Origin: Lentimicrobiaceae bacterium
GTDB taxonomy: Bacteria; Bacteroidota; Bacteroidia; Bacteroidales; F082
Length of the DNA stretch: 64,000 nt
NCBI GenBank assembly: GCA_015061295.1
Contig: SUWU01000003.1
Span: 27,243 to 91,242 of the forward strand
Direction: 5' to 3'
Numbering within the stretch: the first letter of the stretch is position 1; each line of letters begins with the position of its first letter. Below are positions 37,705 through 46,726 of this stretch, piece by piece. The notes under the pieces were generated by a model, which was given only the letters and a program-made list of their open reading frames with translations, was not told where the DNA came from and did not search any database. A program made the translations under genes and the position numbers.

Positions 37705-40269
37705 ATGGAAGAACAATTAGGAGGAGAAAAAATAATTCCTATTAACATTGAGAATCACATGAAGACTTCATACATCGATTATTCGATGTCTGTTATCGTT
37801 GCACGTGCTCTTCCAGATGTTAGAGATGGATTAAAGCCTGTCCATCGTCGTATTTTGTATGGCATGATGGATATGGGATTGTTATCAAATCGTCCATACA
37901 AGAAATCAGCAAAACTTGTTGGTGAAGTTTTAGGTAAATATCACCCTCATGGTGATAGTTCAGTATATGATGCCATGGTTCGTTTGGCTCAAGAATGGAA
38001 CATGCGTTATCCTATGGTCGATGGACAAGGTAACTATGGCTCTATCGACGGCGACGGTCCTGCTGCTATGCGTTATACAGAGACACGCTTGAGGAAGATA
38101 GCCGAGGAGATGCTCGTTGACCTCGATAAAGATACTGTCGATTTTCAAAACAACTACGACGACTCCGAGAAAGAGCCTACAGTACTTCCTGCATTGATAC
38201 CAAACCTCTTGGTCAACGGCGCAAGTGGTATCGCCGTAGGTATGGCTACAAATATGGCTCCTCACAATTTAAGTGAAGTAGTAGATGGTATAATAGCTTA
38301 TATCGACAATAAAGACATTACTATAACCGAATTGATGCAATATATCAAAGCTCCTGATTTTCCAACAGGTGGTATCATATATGGTTATGAAGGCGTTAAA
38401 GATGCTTTTGAAACAGGTCACGGTCGTATCATTTTAAGAGGCGAAACAACGATAGAAGAGTCTGGCAATCACGAGAGAATCATCGCTACCTCAGTTCCTT
38501 ATCAAACTAATAAGGCTGACATGATTAAAAAGACTGCCGACCTTATCAACGAGAAGAAATTGGAAGGTATTGCCGACATCCGAGACGAATCCGACCGTAA
38601 AGGTATGCGCATCGTTTATGAATTGAAGAAAGATGCCGTTTCGAGTGTAGTTCTTAATAAGTTATACCAAATGACAGGATTACAGAGTTCATTCTCTGTA
38701 AATAATGTGGCATTAGTAAACGGTCGTCCTTATACCTTAAACCTCAAACAACTTATTCAATATTACGTAGATCATCGTCATGAGGTTGTAGTACGCCGCA
38801 CAAAACACGACTTAGAAGAAGCGAGAAAACGCGCTCATATATTAGAAGGTCTCGCAAGAGCAATAGACATCGTCGATGAAATCATCGCTACTATCAGAGC
38901 TTGTAAGGGCGGTTCTTCAGAAGCAAAACAAGCCTTGATGGATCAATATGGCTTCGATGACCCACAAGCTGCTGCTATCGTAGCATATCGTCTCGGTCAA
39001 TTGGCTGGTCTTGAAATTAAGAAAATATTGGATGAGTTAGAACAATTACATAAACTTATTCAACATCTGCAAGAAATCCTCGATAACGAAGATATGCAGT
39101 TCGACATCATCAAGACAGAACTTCTCGCAATAAAAGAGAAATATGGTGACGAAAGAAAGACTACTATAGTACATTCTGCTGAAGATATTAAGATTGAAGA
39201 CTTAATATCAGATGATCCTGTTGTAGTAACAATTTCACATCTCAATTATATCAAACGTACAAACCTCAGCGAATATAGAAGACAGAGTAGGGGAGGCAAA
39301 GGCTCTAAAGGCTCCGATGCTCGTGATGAAGACTTCATCGAACATCTCTTCGTAGCTACAAACCACAACTACATGCTCTTCTTTACTGAGAAAGGTAAGT
39401 GCTTCTGGCTTAGAGTATTCTCAATACCTGAAGGAACAAAAACAAGTAAGGGTAGGGCTATCCAAAATCTTATCAACCTCGAACCTGGAGATAAGGTAAA
39501 AGCCTTTATCAACGTTCCAACTCTCAGCGATGAAGATTTCATTAACAACAATTATGTGATATTAGCTACTAAGAAAGGTATTATCAAGAAGACAAGCCTC
39601 GAAGCATATTCTCGTCCACGTCAAAATGGTATTATAGCATTGACAATCAGAGAAGACGACGAACTGTTATCAGTATGTTTGACAAACGGACAACAAGAAA
39701 TGTTGATGGCACTTCGTTCTGGTAGAGCAATACGTTTCAACGAAAGTACTGTGAGACCAATGGGAAGAAGCGCATCTGGAGTACATGGAGTAAAACTCTC
39801 TGATGAGGCTACCGATGAAGTTGTTGGCATGATATGTGTTGATCCTAATGGCACATCAGATATTTTAGTAGTCTCTGAAAAAGGATATGGAAAACGTTCT
39901 GAATTAGCCGAATATCGTATCACAAATAGAGGCGGTAAAGGCGTTAAAACAATCAATATCACAGATAAGACAGGTGACTTGATTGCTATTAAAGACGTAA
40001 AAGATGGAGACGACTTGATGATAATCAATAAGTCGGGTATATTGATCCGTATCGCAGTAGATACTCTGAGATTGATGGGACGTGCAACGCAAGGCGTTCG
40101 TTTGATCAACCTTAAAAATAATGATGAAATAGCAGCTGTCACTAAAGTTAGTGCCGACATTATCGAAAGTGAAGAGGAAATATTAGAAGAAGAAACATCG
40201 GTAAACGAAGCATTAGCCAATGAACAGCAAGAGTCTAATATTACAGAAGAAACAAATGACAATCAATAA
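37705..40269 (+). CDS. gyrA: DNA gyrase subunit A
   Basis: GyrA of 854 residues. It cuts and rejoins DNA during negative supercoiling. The catalytic tyrosine is Y124 in AAMRYTETR. The quinolone region reads [15 protein letters not shown], with S85 and D89 at the positions of E. coli Ser83 and Asp87, that is, the sensitive residues. The GyrA box in the C-terminal wheel is QSRGGKG, which marks it as gyrase and not topoisomerase IV. The C-terminus ends in an acidic Glu-rich tail. A TPR gene follows after 24 bases. Confidence 0.97.
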   Translation: MEEQLGGEKIIPINIENHMKTSYIDYSMSVIVARALPDVRDGLKPVHRRILYGMMDMGLLSNRPYKKSAKLVGEVLGKYHPHGDSSVYDAMVRLAQEWNMRYPMVDGQGNYGSIDGDGPAAMRYTETRLRKIAEEMLVDLDKDTVDFQNNYDDSEKEPTVLPALIPNLLVNGASGIAVGMATNMAPHNLSEVVDGIIAYIDNKDITITELMQYIKAPDFPTGGIIYGYEGVKDAFETGHGRIILRGETTIEESGNHERIIATSVPYQTNKADMIKKTADLINEKKLEGIADIRDESDRKGMRIVYELKKDAVSSVVLNKLYQMTGLQSSFSVNNVALVNGRPYTLNLKQLIQYYVDHRHEVVVRRTKHDLEEARKRAHILEGLARAIDIVDEIIATIRACKGGSSEAKQALMDQYGFDDPQAAAIVAYRLGQLAGLEIKKILDELEQLHKLIQHLQEILDNEDMQFDIIKTELLAIKEKYGDERKTTIVHSAEDIKIEDLISDDPVVVTISHLNYIKRTNLSEYRRQSRGGKGSKGSDARDEDFIEHLFVATNHNYMLFFTEKGKCFWLRVFSIPEGTKTSKGRAIQNLINLEPGDKVKAFINVPTLSDEDFINNNYVILATKKGIIKKTSLEAYSRPRQNGIIALTIREDDELLSVCLTNGQQEMLMALRSGRAIRFNESTVRPMGRSASGVHGVKLSDEATDEVVGMICVDPNGTSDILVVSEKGYGKRSELAEYRITNRGGKGVKTINITDKTGDLIAIKDVKDGDDLMIINKSGILIRIAVDTLRLMGRATQGVRLINLKNNDEIAAVTKVSADIIESEEEILEEETSVNEALANEQQESNITEETNDNQ

Positions 40270-40293
40270 AATAACAAACAAAAATTATTTCAA

Positions 40294-41526
40294 ATGAAAA
40301 GAATAACATTATTAGCAATCGTTTTAACCTTTATGGTTAACATTGCTTTGGCACAAAACAGCGAGATTCAAAATGCGTATAACAATAACAGATACGCACA
40401 ACAATACATCGAAAGTGCTGAAAAATTTAAAAGCCAAAACAGAGTTGAGAAATCACAAAAGGAGATGAACAATGCCAAGACTATGCTTCAAAAGGCAAAG
40501 ACATCTATCGACAATGCTGTTCAACATGAAAAGACAATCAACGATCCAAAAGCATGGCATTATTACGGTATCATATATTACAATATTTCTTCTTATCCAG
40601 AATTTAACGATATCGAGCCAAATGCGTTAGAAAAGAGTTTTGAAGGATTCAGTAAAATAGCTGAATTAGACCAATCGTATTTCCAAGATGAATATCAATC
40701 AATTGCATCTTCAATAATTTCTATTTCAGACAGATACGCTATCATGGCTAACGAAAACATTGAAAATGACAATTATGTTGAAGCCATTAACAACTTGAGA
40801 AAAACATACGAGATAAAGAAATCAATTGGTCAGAATGATAATGAAGCATTGATTTTTGCAGCACAATATGCAACAATAGCAAAAGAATATCAATCAACAA
40901 TTGAATTATGTGATATATTGATTAACAATTCATACGAAGCACCTCAATTATATCAATATCTCGCTATTGCACATAGAGAATTAGGAAATGATGATCTTAT
41001 GTTACAATATCTCCAAACAGGTAGAGAGAAATTCCCAGAAGATGAGTCACTTATCAACGAACAAATCAATGCATACTTAAAATTACAAAGAGAAGCTGAA
41101 ATTATTGATCAAATTGTTGAAATGGCTACAAAACAAACAGATAATCCTATCTATTACTTTATCTTAGGTACAATATACAGTAACGCTGAGTCTTCATTAT
41201 ATAACTTAGAAACAGCATTAGAATACTATAACAAAGCTATAGAAATCAATCCAAACTCTGTAGATCCATATATCAATATTGGCAGTATGTATATCGACAA
41301 ATCAGCTGAATTATATAAAACAGCTAACGATTTGCCAATAGATAAAGTCAAGGAATATGAAGATATGATAGCAGAAGCAAAATCATATGATGAGAAAGCA
41401 TTACCATTTGTTGAAAAAGCATATGAGTTACTTCCAGATGATGAGAATGTTAAGAGAGTATTACTAACATTATACAGACGTCTTAAGATGAACGATAAGG
41501 CTAATGCACTTGAGTCGGCTGAATAA
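40294..41526 (+). CDS. Secreted tetratricopeptide-repeat protein
   Basis: A 410-residue protein with a signal peptide, MKRITLLAIVLTFMVNIALA, cleaved before QNS. The mature part is entirely helical and rich in Glu, Asn, Tyr and Lys. TPR units are clear near residues 270-320 (PIYYFILGTIYSNAE, ALEYYNKAIEINPNSVDPYINIGSMY). No membrane anchor is visible, so it is probably periplasmic and serves as a protein-binding scaffold. It follows gyrA by 24 bases and is probably on the same transcript. A TPR protein at this spot is common in Bacteroidales; its role is unknown. Confidence 0.85.
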   Translation: MKRITLLAIVLTFMVNIALAQNSEIQNAYNNNRYAQQYIESAEKFKSQNRVEKSQKEMNNAKTMLQKAKTSIDNAVQHEKTINDPKAWHYYGIIYYNISSYPEFNDIEPNALEKSFEGFSKIAELDQSYFQDEYQSIASSIISISDRYAIMANENIENDNYVEAINNLRKTYEIKKSIGQNDNEALIFAAQYATIAKEYQSTIELCDILINNSYEAPQLYQYLAIAHRELGNDDLMLQYLQTGREKFPEDESLINEQINAYLKLQREAEIIDQIVEMATKQTDNPIYYFILGTIYSNAESSLYNLETALEYYNKAIEINPNSVDPYINIGSMYIDKSAELYKTANDLPIDKVKEYEDMIAEAKSYDEKALPFVEKAYELLPDDENVKRVLLTLYRRLKMNDKANALESAE

Positions 41527-41548
41527 TTATATCGACAAATGAAATAGA

Positions 41549-41580
41549 AAAGGGCTTTAGGTTAATTCTTGAAGCCCTTT
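41549..41580 (+). terminator. Terminator of the gyrA-TPR unit
   Basis: AAAGGGCTT (41549-41557) pairs perfectly with AAGCCCTTT (41572-41580). The T tract is short, so termination may be incomplete. The rest of the interval up to 41764 is AT-rich without a gene. Confidence 0.65.
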
Positions 41581-41689
41581 AATATTTGCAAATTCTATTT
41601 AACATAATGTATATTATATTCCAAAATATCATAAAAATAATTAACATAAAATAATTGGATTTATCATCATTTTGTAAGATATTTTTTGA

Positions 41690-41697
41690 TACTTTTG
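41690..41697 (+). promoter_or_regulatory. -7 box of the DUF3127 gene
   Basis: TACTTTTG fits TAnnTTTG, 67 bases before the start codon. A TTTG at 41671-41674 is only 15 bases upstream, shorter than the usual spacing. Confidence 0.5.
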
Positions 41698-41764
41698 TCA
41701 GTGAGAATCAAAGATAAAATACTTTCTTAATTCTTTAGTAATCAATAATTAAAAATATACAGAA

Positions 41765-42175
41765 ATGGAAATTGTAGGTAAAGTTGTTCGCTTAGGAAGT
41801 TTAACCGAAGGAACAAGCGCACGTGGCGCATGGAGAAAGCAAGAATTGATTATAGAAACATTGGAACAATATCCAAAACAAGTTTGTTTGGTTTGCTGGG
41901 GCGACAGAGTTGCAGAAGCTCAGAATTTTGTTGTTGGTCAAACCATCAAAGCTCAAATAAGTATTGAGTCGAGAGAATTTAATGGCAAATGGTACACCGA
42001 TGTCAGACCTTTCAGATTTGATATTGAGACAGCACAACAAAGTCAGCCGATGCAGAATCAGCCAATGCAACAACCTCAACAAAATATGCCTCAATTTGCA
42101 GCTCCACAATATGAACAAGCTGCTAATAACATGGATTATTTTGAGAGCGACAATGGCGATGATTTACCATTCTAA
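41765..42175 (+). CDS. DUF3127 protein (SSB-like OB fold)
   Basis: A 136-residue protein of the DUF3127 family. Residues 1-90 look like a small OB-fold domain (MEIVGKVVRLGSLTEGTSARGAWRKQELI, then VCLVCWGD and VRPFRFDI). The tail, residues 95-136, is rich in Gln, Met and Pro and ends in a short acidic segment DNGDDLPF. The acidic-hydrophobic DDLPF end closely resembles the C-terminal protein-binding tip of single-stranded DNA-binding protein. A role in nucleic-acid binding is inferred from that likeness. It is monocistronic. Confidence 0.82.
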   Translation: MEIVGKVVRLGSLTEGTSARGAWRKQELIIETLEQYPKQVCLVCWGDRVAEAQNFVVGQTIKAQISIESREFNGKWYTDVRPFRFDIETAQQSQPMQNQPMQQPQQNMPQFAAPQYEQAANNMDYFESDNGDDLPF

Positions 42176-42200
42176 AGAGAGTCAACATGACACAAATAAA

Positions 42201-42228
42201 AAAAGACGCTTTACAGCGTCTTTTTTTT
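42201..42228. terminator. Bidirectional terminator between DUF3127 and the rib operon
   Basis: AAAAGACGCT (42201-42210), loop ttac, AGCGTCTTTT (42215-42224), with T and A runs on either side. It can end both convergent transcripts. Confidence 0.88.
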
Positions 42229-42237
42229 ATCATCAAA

Positions 42238-42699
42238 TCATATCTGCTTCAGCAAGTTAACCATCTCAATGGCTGTCGTAACAGCTTCAAAACCTTTGTT
42301 ACCAGCTTTAGATCCAGCTCTTTCAACAGCTTGTTCGATATTGTCTGTCGTTAAAACTCCAAATATCACAGGGACACCTGTCTGTAAACTTGCAGTTGCA
42401 ATACCTTTAGTTGTCTCATTAGCAACCATTTCAAAATGTGCAGTAGCGCCTCTGATGACAGCTCCTAAACATATGACAGCATCATATTTCTTAGATTCTG
42501 CCATTTTCTTAGCGACCAACGGAATCTCGAAAGAACCTGGTACCCAGGCGACATCAATATTGTTTTCATCACCACCATGACGTTTGAAAGCATCAATAGC
42601 TCCACCTAATAATTTGTTTGTAATAATTTCGTTGAAACGTCCAGCTACGATAGCTATTTTCTGACCTTCAGCAAGTAATTTTCCTTCTATTATGTTCAT
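42238..42699 (-). CDS. ribH: 6,7-dimethyl-8-ribityllumazine synthase
   Basis: A 153-residue lumazine synthase, the penultimate step of riboflavin synthesis, joining the RibA/D-derived pyrimidine with the RibB-derived four-carbon unit. Motifs are [15 protein letters not shown] at the N-terminus, WVPGSFEIP, and [17 protein letters not shown] with the catalytic histidine. These proteins assemble into pentamers or icosahedral shells. It is the last gene of the rib operon, separated from ribBA by a short tandem repeat. Confidence 0.97.
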   Translation of the reverse strand: MNIIEGKLLAEGQKIAIVAGRFNEIITNKLLGGAIDAFKRHGGDENNIDVAWVPGSFEIPLVAKKMAESKKYDAVICLGAVIRGATAHFEMVANETTKGIATASLQTGVPVIFGVLTTDNIEQAVERAGSKAGNKGFEAVTTAIEMVNLLKQI

Positions 42700-42716
42700 A
42701 CCAATTTATTTTTTAA

Positions 42717-42748
42717 GACTGCGAGTCAACATGACTGCGAGTCAACAT
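42717..42748. repeat. 16-base tandem direct repeat between ribBA and ribH
   Basis: GACTGCGAGTCAACAT occurs twice in a row (42717-42732 and 42733-42748). Each unit holds a small dyad, GACT-GCG-AGTC. A 13-base part, GAGTCAACATGAC, recurs at 42179-42191 on the other side of ribH, just after the DUF3127 stop. Confidence 0.8.
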
Positions 42749-42768
42749 TTATTATTATTTTTAATTTT

Positions 42769-43989
42769 TCAATCTTTAGATTTCTCTTTTACATGAAGTA
42801 AATGTCCCATCTTTTTATATTTTGTATAAAGATAAAAGGCATCTTTTTCGTTGCATGTCATCTCTATTGGCTCACGACCGACAATCTCAATACCGTATGC
42901 GTTCAAACCAGTTATCTTCATAGGATTGTTTGTCATGACAGTAATCTTACTTATTCCTAAATCAGATAATATTGAGGCTCCTGTTCCATAATCTCTTAGG
43001 TCGGCTGCAAAACCTAATGCTAAGTTTGCCTCCACTGTATCCATACCTTGATCTTGTAACTTATAGGCTTTCAACTTATTTATCAGACCTATGCCTCTAC
43101 CCTCTTGTTTAAGATAAAGTATCACTCCCCTGCCCTTTGCTTCTATTCTGCGCATAGCTTCCTGTAGCTGTTCTCCACAGTCACAACGTAAAGAACCAAA
43201 GGCATCGCCTGTAAGACATTCAGAATGAACACGACATAAAACAGGTTCTTCTCCTGAGATGTCGCCTTTTACTAAGGCTATATGATGCTCGCCTGTTACT
43301 TTATCAATATAACCGTGTGCTACGAAGTTGCCGTATTTCGTTGGCAGCTCAGCTTCTGTCACTTTCTCTACCAACGACTCTGTTCTTCTTCTGTATCTTA
43401 TCAGGTCTGCTATTGATGTGATTTTAAGTTTATGTTCTTCAGCGAATTGAAGCAACTCTGTCGTTCTCATCATTGTTCCATCTTCGCGCATTATCTCGCA
43501 GCAAAGACCACATTCTTTAAGACCAGAAATTTTCATGAAATCGACAGTGGCTTCTGTATGACCATTACGTTTGAAAACGCCGCCTTCGCGAGCCTCCAAT
43601 GGGAACATATGACCTGGACGACGGAAGTCTTCTGGCTTTGCATTATCTTCAACTAACTTCATCGCCGTGATAGAACGTTCCACAGCAGAAATACCTGTTG
43701 TTGTATCCACATGGTCGATAGAAACAGTGAAAGCTGTACAGTGGTTGTCGGTGTTTTCTGTCACCATCTGGTTGAGTTTCAACTTATGTGTCAACTCTTT
43801 ACTCATCGGCATACAGATGAGACCCTTAGCGTATGATGCCATAAAATTGACATTTTCTGTTGTAGCGAACTCAGCAGCACAAATCAAATCGCCTTCATTT
43901 TCTCTATCTGGATCATCGACAACGATAATCATCTTACCGTTTCTTAAATCTTCAATAGCTTCTTCGATAGTGTTAAATCTGTTTTCCAT
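42769..43989 (-). CDS. ribBA: Bifunctional DHBP synthase / GTP cyclohydrolase II
   Basis: A 406-residue fusion. Residues 1 to about 205 are 3,4-dihydroxy-2-butanone-4-phosphate synthase with [16 protein letters not shown] and [14 protein letters not shown]. Residues about 210-400 are GTP cyclohydrolase II with the zinc cysteines in [20 protein letters not shown] and the catalytic region [17 protein letters not shown]. It supplies both precursors of lumazine, from ribulose 5-phosphate and from GTP. It is the third gene of the operon, 27 bases after ribE. Confidence 0.97.
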   Translation of the reverse strand: MENRFNTIEEAIEDLRNGKMIIVVDDPDRENEGDLICAAEFATTENVNFMASYAKGLICMPMSKELTHKLKLNQMVTENTDNHCTAFTVSIDHVDTTTGISAVERSITAMKLVEDNAKPEDFRRPGHMFPLEAREGGVFKRNGHTEATVDFMKISGLKECGLCCEIMREDGTMMRTTELLQFAEEHKLKITSIADLIRYRRRTESLVEKVTEAELPTKYGNFVAHGYIDKVTGEHHIALVKGDISGEEPVLCRVHSECLTGDAFGSLRCDCGEQLQEAMRRIEAKGRGVILYLKQEGRGIGLINKLKAYKLQDQGMDTVEANLALGFAADLRDYGTGASILSDLGISKITVMTNNPMKITGLNAYGIEIVGREPIEMTCNEKDAFYLYTKYKKMGHLLHVKEKSKD

Positions 43990-44016
43990 TTTATGATGTT
44001 TTTGTTTATTTCAAAA

Positions 44017-44658
44017 TTAAAATCCGTTCGACTCTAAGAAATCTACGATATTGTCGGAAGTGACGAGTCGCTTCCCTACAAACATCTTCTGCACATATTT
44101 CCCGATGACATCATTTTCGAGATTAACGGTATCGCCTATCTTCTTAGTTGTCAATGTCGTTTCTCCTTGTGTGTGTTCAATTATAGAGACTGAGAAAGAA
44201 GTAGAATCTACGTCTGTCACTGTCAAGGAAATTCCATCGATGGCGATAGAACCTTTCTTTACTATAAGTTCCAATATTTCAGCTTTTGCAGAGAACGACA
44301 TCCTTATCGCTTTATCGTCATTATATTTTTTTATGATAGTCCCTACTCCATCGATATGTCCTGATACGATATGACCACCGAAGCGACCATTTGCAGCGAG
44401 AGCGCGTTCAAGATTGACAGCATCATTAACTTTAAGATTCTTAAAATTAGTCATCATCATTGTCTCAGGCATGACATCAACAGTGAAAGAATTATTGTCG
44501 AATGTCGTTACTGTCAGACAAATGCCGTTAGTCGATATGCTGTCGCCTATGTGCATATCCTGCATTATCTTTTGGGCAGAGACGGTCAACTTGATGCTGT
44601 TAGAATGTCTCTCTATCGATTTTACTTTTCCTATTTCTTCTATAATTCCTGTGAACAT
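44017..44658 (-). CDS. ribE: Riboflavin synthase alpha chain
   Basis: A 213-residue riboflavin synthase with two repeated lumazine-binding barrels. It dismutates two lumazines into riboflavin. The start MFTGIIEEIGKV is diagnostic and recurs as the segment GHIVSGHIDGVG at the second barrel, with ISLTVTDVDSTSFSVSII as the later repeat. It is the second gene of the operon, 40 bases after ribD, and that gap holds an inverted repeat that extends into the ribD end. Confidence 0.97.
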   Translation of the reverse strand: MFTGIIEEIGKVKSIERHSNSIKLTVSAQKIMQDMHIGDSISTNGICLTVTTFDNNSFTVDVMPETMMMTNFKNLKVNDAVNLERALAANGRFGGHIVSGHIDGVGTIIKKYNDDKAIRMSFSAKAEILELIVKKGSIAIDGISLTVTDVDSTSFSVSIIEHTQGETTLTTKKIGDTVNLENDVIGKYVQKMFVGKRLVTSDNIVDFLESNGF

Positions 44659-44720
44659 AATAAAGTCGCTGAGTCTCTATGTCACTGAGCCACCAAGGTC
44701 AGTTGTCGAGAGACTTTATT
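44659..44720. repeat. Inverted repeat spanning the ribD stop
   Basis: AATAAAGTC (44659-44667) and GACTTTATT (44712-44720) are perfect 9-base arms, with a further AGTCTCT/AGAGACT match inside. The right arm encodes the last residues of RibD (KIKSLDN). The loop carries a CTGAGTCTCT-like sequence. A hairpin here would lie between the first and second genes of the operon. Confidence 0.65.
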
Positions 44721-45880
44721 TTACCTTTAATTAATATATCGTTATCAAATTGTTCTGTTTTAATATCTGTCAACATGATTGCATCTTTCATCAAGTCGAT
44801 TCCTTTTCCAGCGACAGGTGATTTTGAATTAGTGCCGCCTATAATTTTAGGAGCCACGAAAGCATAGACTTCATCAACACAATTTGCTTCAAGAAACGCT
44901 GCGTTGATAGTAGCGCCTCCTTCAAGCAACAATGAATCTATTCCCATCTCACCTAATCTCATTATCAAATCGTTAATATCAACATGACCGTCTTTCTCCT
45001 CGCAACATAATATCTCAATGTTAAAAGATTTTAATTTATCGACTGTTGATTTTTGGCCATTTGCCATTGGTTGTTGGTTGTTGGCTGTTAAACTACCAAT
45101 TGCCAAAATCGTTCTGTAATCTTTAGCAGTTTTAACTATCTGACTTTCTAACGAAATTGATGCTCTTGTATCAACTATGATTCTTATTGGCTGATGAATG
45201 TTGGCTGTTAGCTGTTGGCTGTTAGCTATTGGCAGATGCTTATCCATTCGGCAATTCAGCATAGGGTCGTCGGCATTGACGGTTCCAATTCCTGTTATTA
45301 TTCCCATCATCTCAGAGCGCAGCTTATGAACCAACTGTCTCGATTTCTCATTAGTTATCCACTTTGAATCTCCGGTGTGGGAAGCTATCTTTCCGTCTAA
45401 TGTCATGGCAGTCTTCATCAAGACATATGGACGTTTTGTCTTAATATATTTTAAGAAAACTTTATTAAGCTCTTTTATCTCATCTTCTAAGACACCTGTC
45501 ACCACATCAATTCCTGCATCTTTAAGAATTGATATTCCTTTTCCGCCTACCAATGGATTAGGATCGAGGATACCTACCACGACTTTTTTAATACCTTTCT
45601 CGATGATAATATCTGTGCAAGGAGGTGTTTTCCCATGATGGCAACACGGTTCTAAAGTGACGTATAATGTTGCATTATCAAAATCCGCATTACTTTTTGT
45701 CAGAGCGTTACGTTCCGCATGGAAGCCGCCGTAAAGTTCATGGTAGCCCTCTCCTATTATTATATCGTTTTTCACGATGACACAGCCCACCATAGGATTA
45801 GGATTTACGAAGCCTGCTCCTTTCTTTGCGAGCTCAATAGCTCGGCGCATGTATCTTATATCTTGTTCGTTATATGACAT
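44699..45880 (-). CDS. ribD: Bifunctional pyrimidine deaminase / reductase RibD
   Basis: A 393-residue RibD. I start at 45880 (MSYNEQDIRYMRRAIELAKK), since the open frame upstream reads through the riboswitch terminator. The N-terminal deaminase has zinc motifs HAERNAL and EPCCHHGKTPPC. The C-terminal reductase (about 150-390) has KTAMTLDGKIA, GTVNADDPMLNCR and LLLEGGATINAAF. Two stretches in the reductase (about 215-232 and 259-276) look like in-frame insertions of a repeat rich in Ala, Asn, Gln and Thr; the family normally has short loops there. It is the first gene of the rib operon and directly follows the FMN riboswitch. Confidence 0.95.
   Translation of the reverse strand: MSYNEQDIRYMRRAIELAKKGAGFVNPNPMVGCVIVKNDIIIGEGYHELYGGFHAERNALTKSNADFDNATLYVTLEPCCHHGKTPPCTDIIIEKGIKKVVVGILDPNPLVGGKGISILKDAGIDVVTGVLEDEIKELNKVFLKYIKTKRPYVLMKTAMTLDGKIASHTGDSKWITNEKSRQLVHKLRSEMMGIITGIGTVNADDPMLNCRMDKHLPIANSQQLTANIHQPIRIIVDTRASISLESQIVKTAKDYRTILAIGSLTANNQQPMANGQKSTVDKLKSFNIEILCCEEKDGHVDINDLIMRLGEMGIDSLLLEGGATINAAFLEANCVDEVYAFVAPKIIGGTNSKSPVAGKGIDLMKDAIMLTDIKTEQFDNDILIKGKIKSLDN
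45054..45104. repeat. Repeat tract A inserted in ribD
   Basis: The plus strand shows repeated TTGGTTGTTGG and TTGGCTGTTA units that code, on the minus strand, for LTANNQQPMANGQ. The shared word TTGGCTGTTA (45081-45090) recurs in tract B. Confidence 0.65.
45186..45236. repeat. Repeat tract B inserted in ribD
   Basis: A 14-base unit is in tandem: TTGGCTGTTAGCTG (45201-45214) then TTGGCTGTTAGCTA (45215-45228). It codes for PIANSQQLTANIHQ in RibD. The interval lies between two conserved motifs of the reductase domain, where relatives have only a short loop. Confidence 0.7.
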
Positions 45881-46047
45881 AAAAAAAGCCCATAAATTAT
45901 TATTCAGGGCAAATGTCAATTCTCATAAGAAACGATCTTCTACCATCCGGACTATCACCGTCGGTCTCGGAATTTCACCGAGTCAGTTCCTAAAAAGGAA
46001 GTCGCGGACTATCACCGCCGGAAAGGAATTTCACCTTGCCCTGAAGA
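45881..46047 (-). promoter_or_regulatory. FMN riboswitch (RFN element) with expression platform
   Basis: The aptamer core lies at about 45930-46047 on the minus strand. It shows AGGGCAAGGTGAAATTCC, two GGTGATAGTCCG-type segments, GACTCGGTGAAATTCCGAGAC and GGATGGTAGAAG, all hallmarks of the RFN element. The expression platform reaches the ribD ATG: GCCC (45910-45907) and GGGC (45891-45888) are followed by seven Us (45887-45881) directly before AUG. The 10 bases TTCAGGGCAA at the aptamer 5' edge (complement of 46036-46045) are perfectly complementary to TTGCCCTGAA (complement of 45903-45912), which contains the 5' arm of that terminator. FMN binding would close P1 and free the terminator. Control of the whole rib operon is inferred. 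Confidence 0.95.
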
Positions 46048-46053
46048 CAATTG

Positions 46054-46061
46054 CAAATATA
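46054..46061 (-). promoter_or_regulatory. -7 box of the rib operon
   Basis: CAAATATA reads TATATTTG on the minus strand. The expected transcript start is near 46047, which is where the riboswitch sequence begins. Confidence 0.6.
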
Positions 46062-46105
46062 CATTTTTTTTTGAAAAGAAAATATAATTTACATAAAATA
46101 TTGTT

Positions 46106-46138
46106 CATTGTACATTATTCATTATTCATTGTAAATTG
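46106..46138. repeat. Dispersed repeat CATTGTACATTATTCATT
   Basis: The 18 bases at 46106-46123 are identical to 57971-57988, one arm of the inverted repeat at the end of the GH3 gene. A partial second unit, ATTCATTGTAAATTG, follows. It lies between the rib promoter and the lipocalin gene. Confidence 0.75.
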
Positions 46139-46184
46139 AACATTTCCAAGCATCAGACGTTATAGCAACAAAACAACAATTATT

Positions 46185-46676
46185 ATGAATACAAAAATCT
46201 TTATCATTATGTTTCTCGCAAGTATCTTTACGCCTGAGAAAATCGACAACCGACCTGTTGCTATCGATTTAAACAAGTTTCTTGGAAAATGGTACGAGAT
46301 AGCACGTTTCGACCATGCTTTTGAACGCGACATGGAGAAAGTTGTCGCTGACTACAAACTCCTCCCCGATGGTATGATACAAGTCACCAATTCGGGATAT
46401 AAGAACGGTAAATTCAAAGAGACCATTGGTAAAGCAAAAACGACTGACACCTCCGGACTTTTAAGAGTATCTTTCTTCTTAAACTTCTACTCCGACTACA
46501 GAGTCCTGATGATTGACAAGGATTATCAATATGTCTTGGTTGGAGGTAGCTCTCCTAAATATCTTTGGATTATGTCGAGGACGCCACAACTTAGCAAAGA
46601 CATTCTCGACAATCTCATTAATGTCGCCGAAGAAAAAGGCTACGATACTGATAAACTTATATTTGTTGAACAATAA
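46185..46676 (+). CDS. Bacterial lipocalin (Blc-like)
   Basis: A 163-residue lipocalin-fold protein. The hallmark GKWYEIARFDHAFERDM lies near residue 30, VTNSGYKNGKFKETIGKAK follows, and YQYVLVGGSSPKYLWIMSRTP is the family's third conserved block. Blc-type proteins bind lysophospholipids at the envelope. The N-terminal MNTKIFIIMFLASIF is hydrophobic but lacks a lipobox cysteine, so a cleavable or uncleaved signal is likely and not the lipoprotein form of E. coli Blc. It is monocistronic and ends at a perfect palindrome. Confidence 0.9.
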   Translation: MNTKIFIIMFLASIFTPEKIDNRPVAIDLNKFLGKWYEIARFDHAFERDMEKVVADYKLLPDGMIQVTNSGYKNGKFKETIGKAKTTDTSGLLRVSFFLNFYSDYRVLMIDKDYQYVLVGGSSPKYLWIMSRTPQLSKDILDNLINVAEEKGYDTDKLIFVEQ

Positions 46677-46681
46677 AAAAA

Positions 46682-46707
46682 TAGGGGCGCAAAATTTTGC
46701 GCCCCTA
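46682..46707. terminator. 26-base perfect palindrome between convergent genes
   Basis: TAGGGGCGCAAAA (46682-46694) is followed without a gap by its exact reverse complement (46695-46707). It lies 6 bases after the lipocalin stop and 20 bases before the end of the large T9SS gene. It can act as a convergent terminator, though there is no T run beyond it. Its GC-rich core and resemblance to GTAGGGGCG-type dispersed palindromes suggest a repeat element in that role. Confidence 0.7.
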
Positions 46708-46726
46708 CTGCTTAATTCCTCATGGA

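Noticed and set aside
37936..37980. Quinolone-resistance change in gyrA
   Set aside because: S85 and D89 match the sensitive residues of E. coli Ser83 and Asp87.
39621..40262. 213-residue minus-strand frame opposite gyrA
   Set aside because: Low-complexity Ser/Leu/Ile composition is the mirror of the gyrA C-terminal codons; no motif, promoter or spacing supports it.
45777..46139. 120-residue plus-strand reading frame across the riboswitch
   Set aside because: It lies antisense to the FMN riboswitch and the start of ribD, and its translation has no family features.
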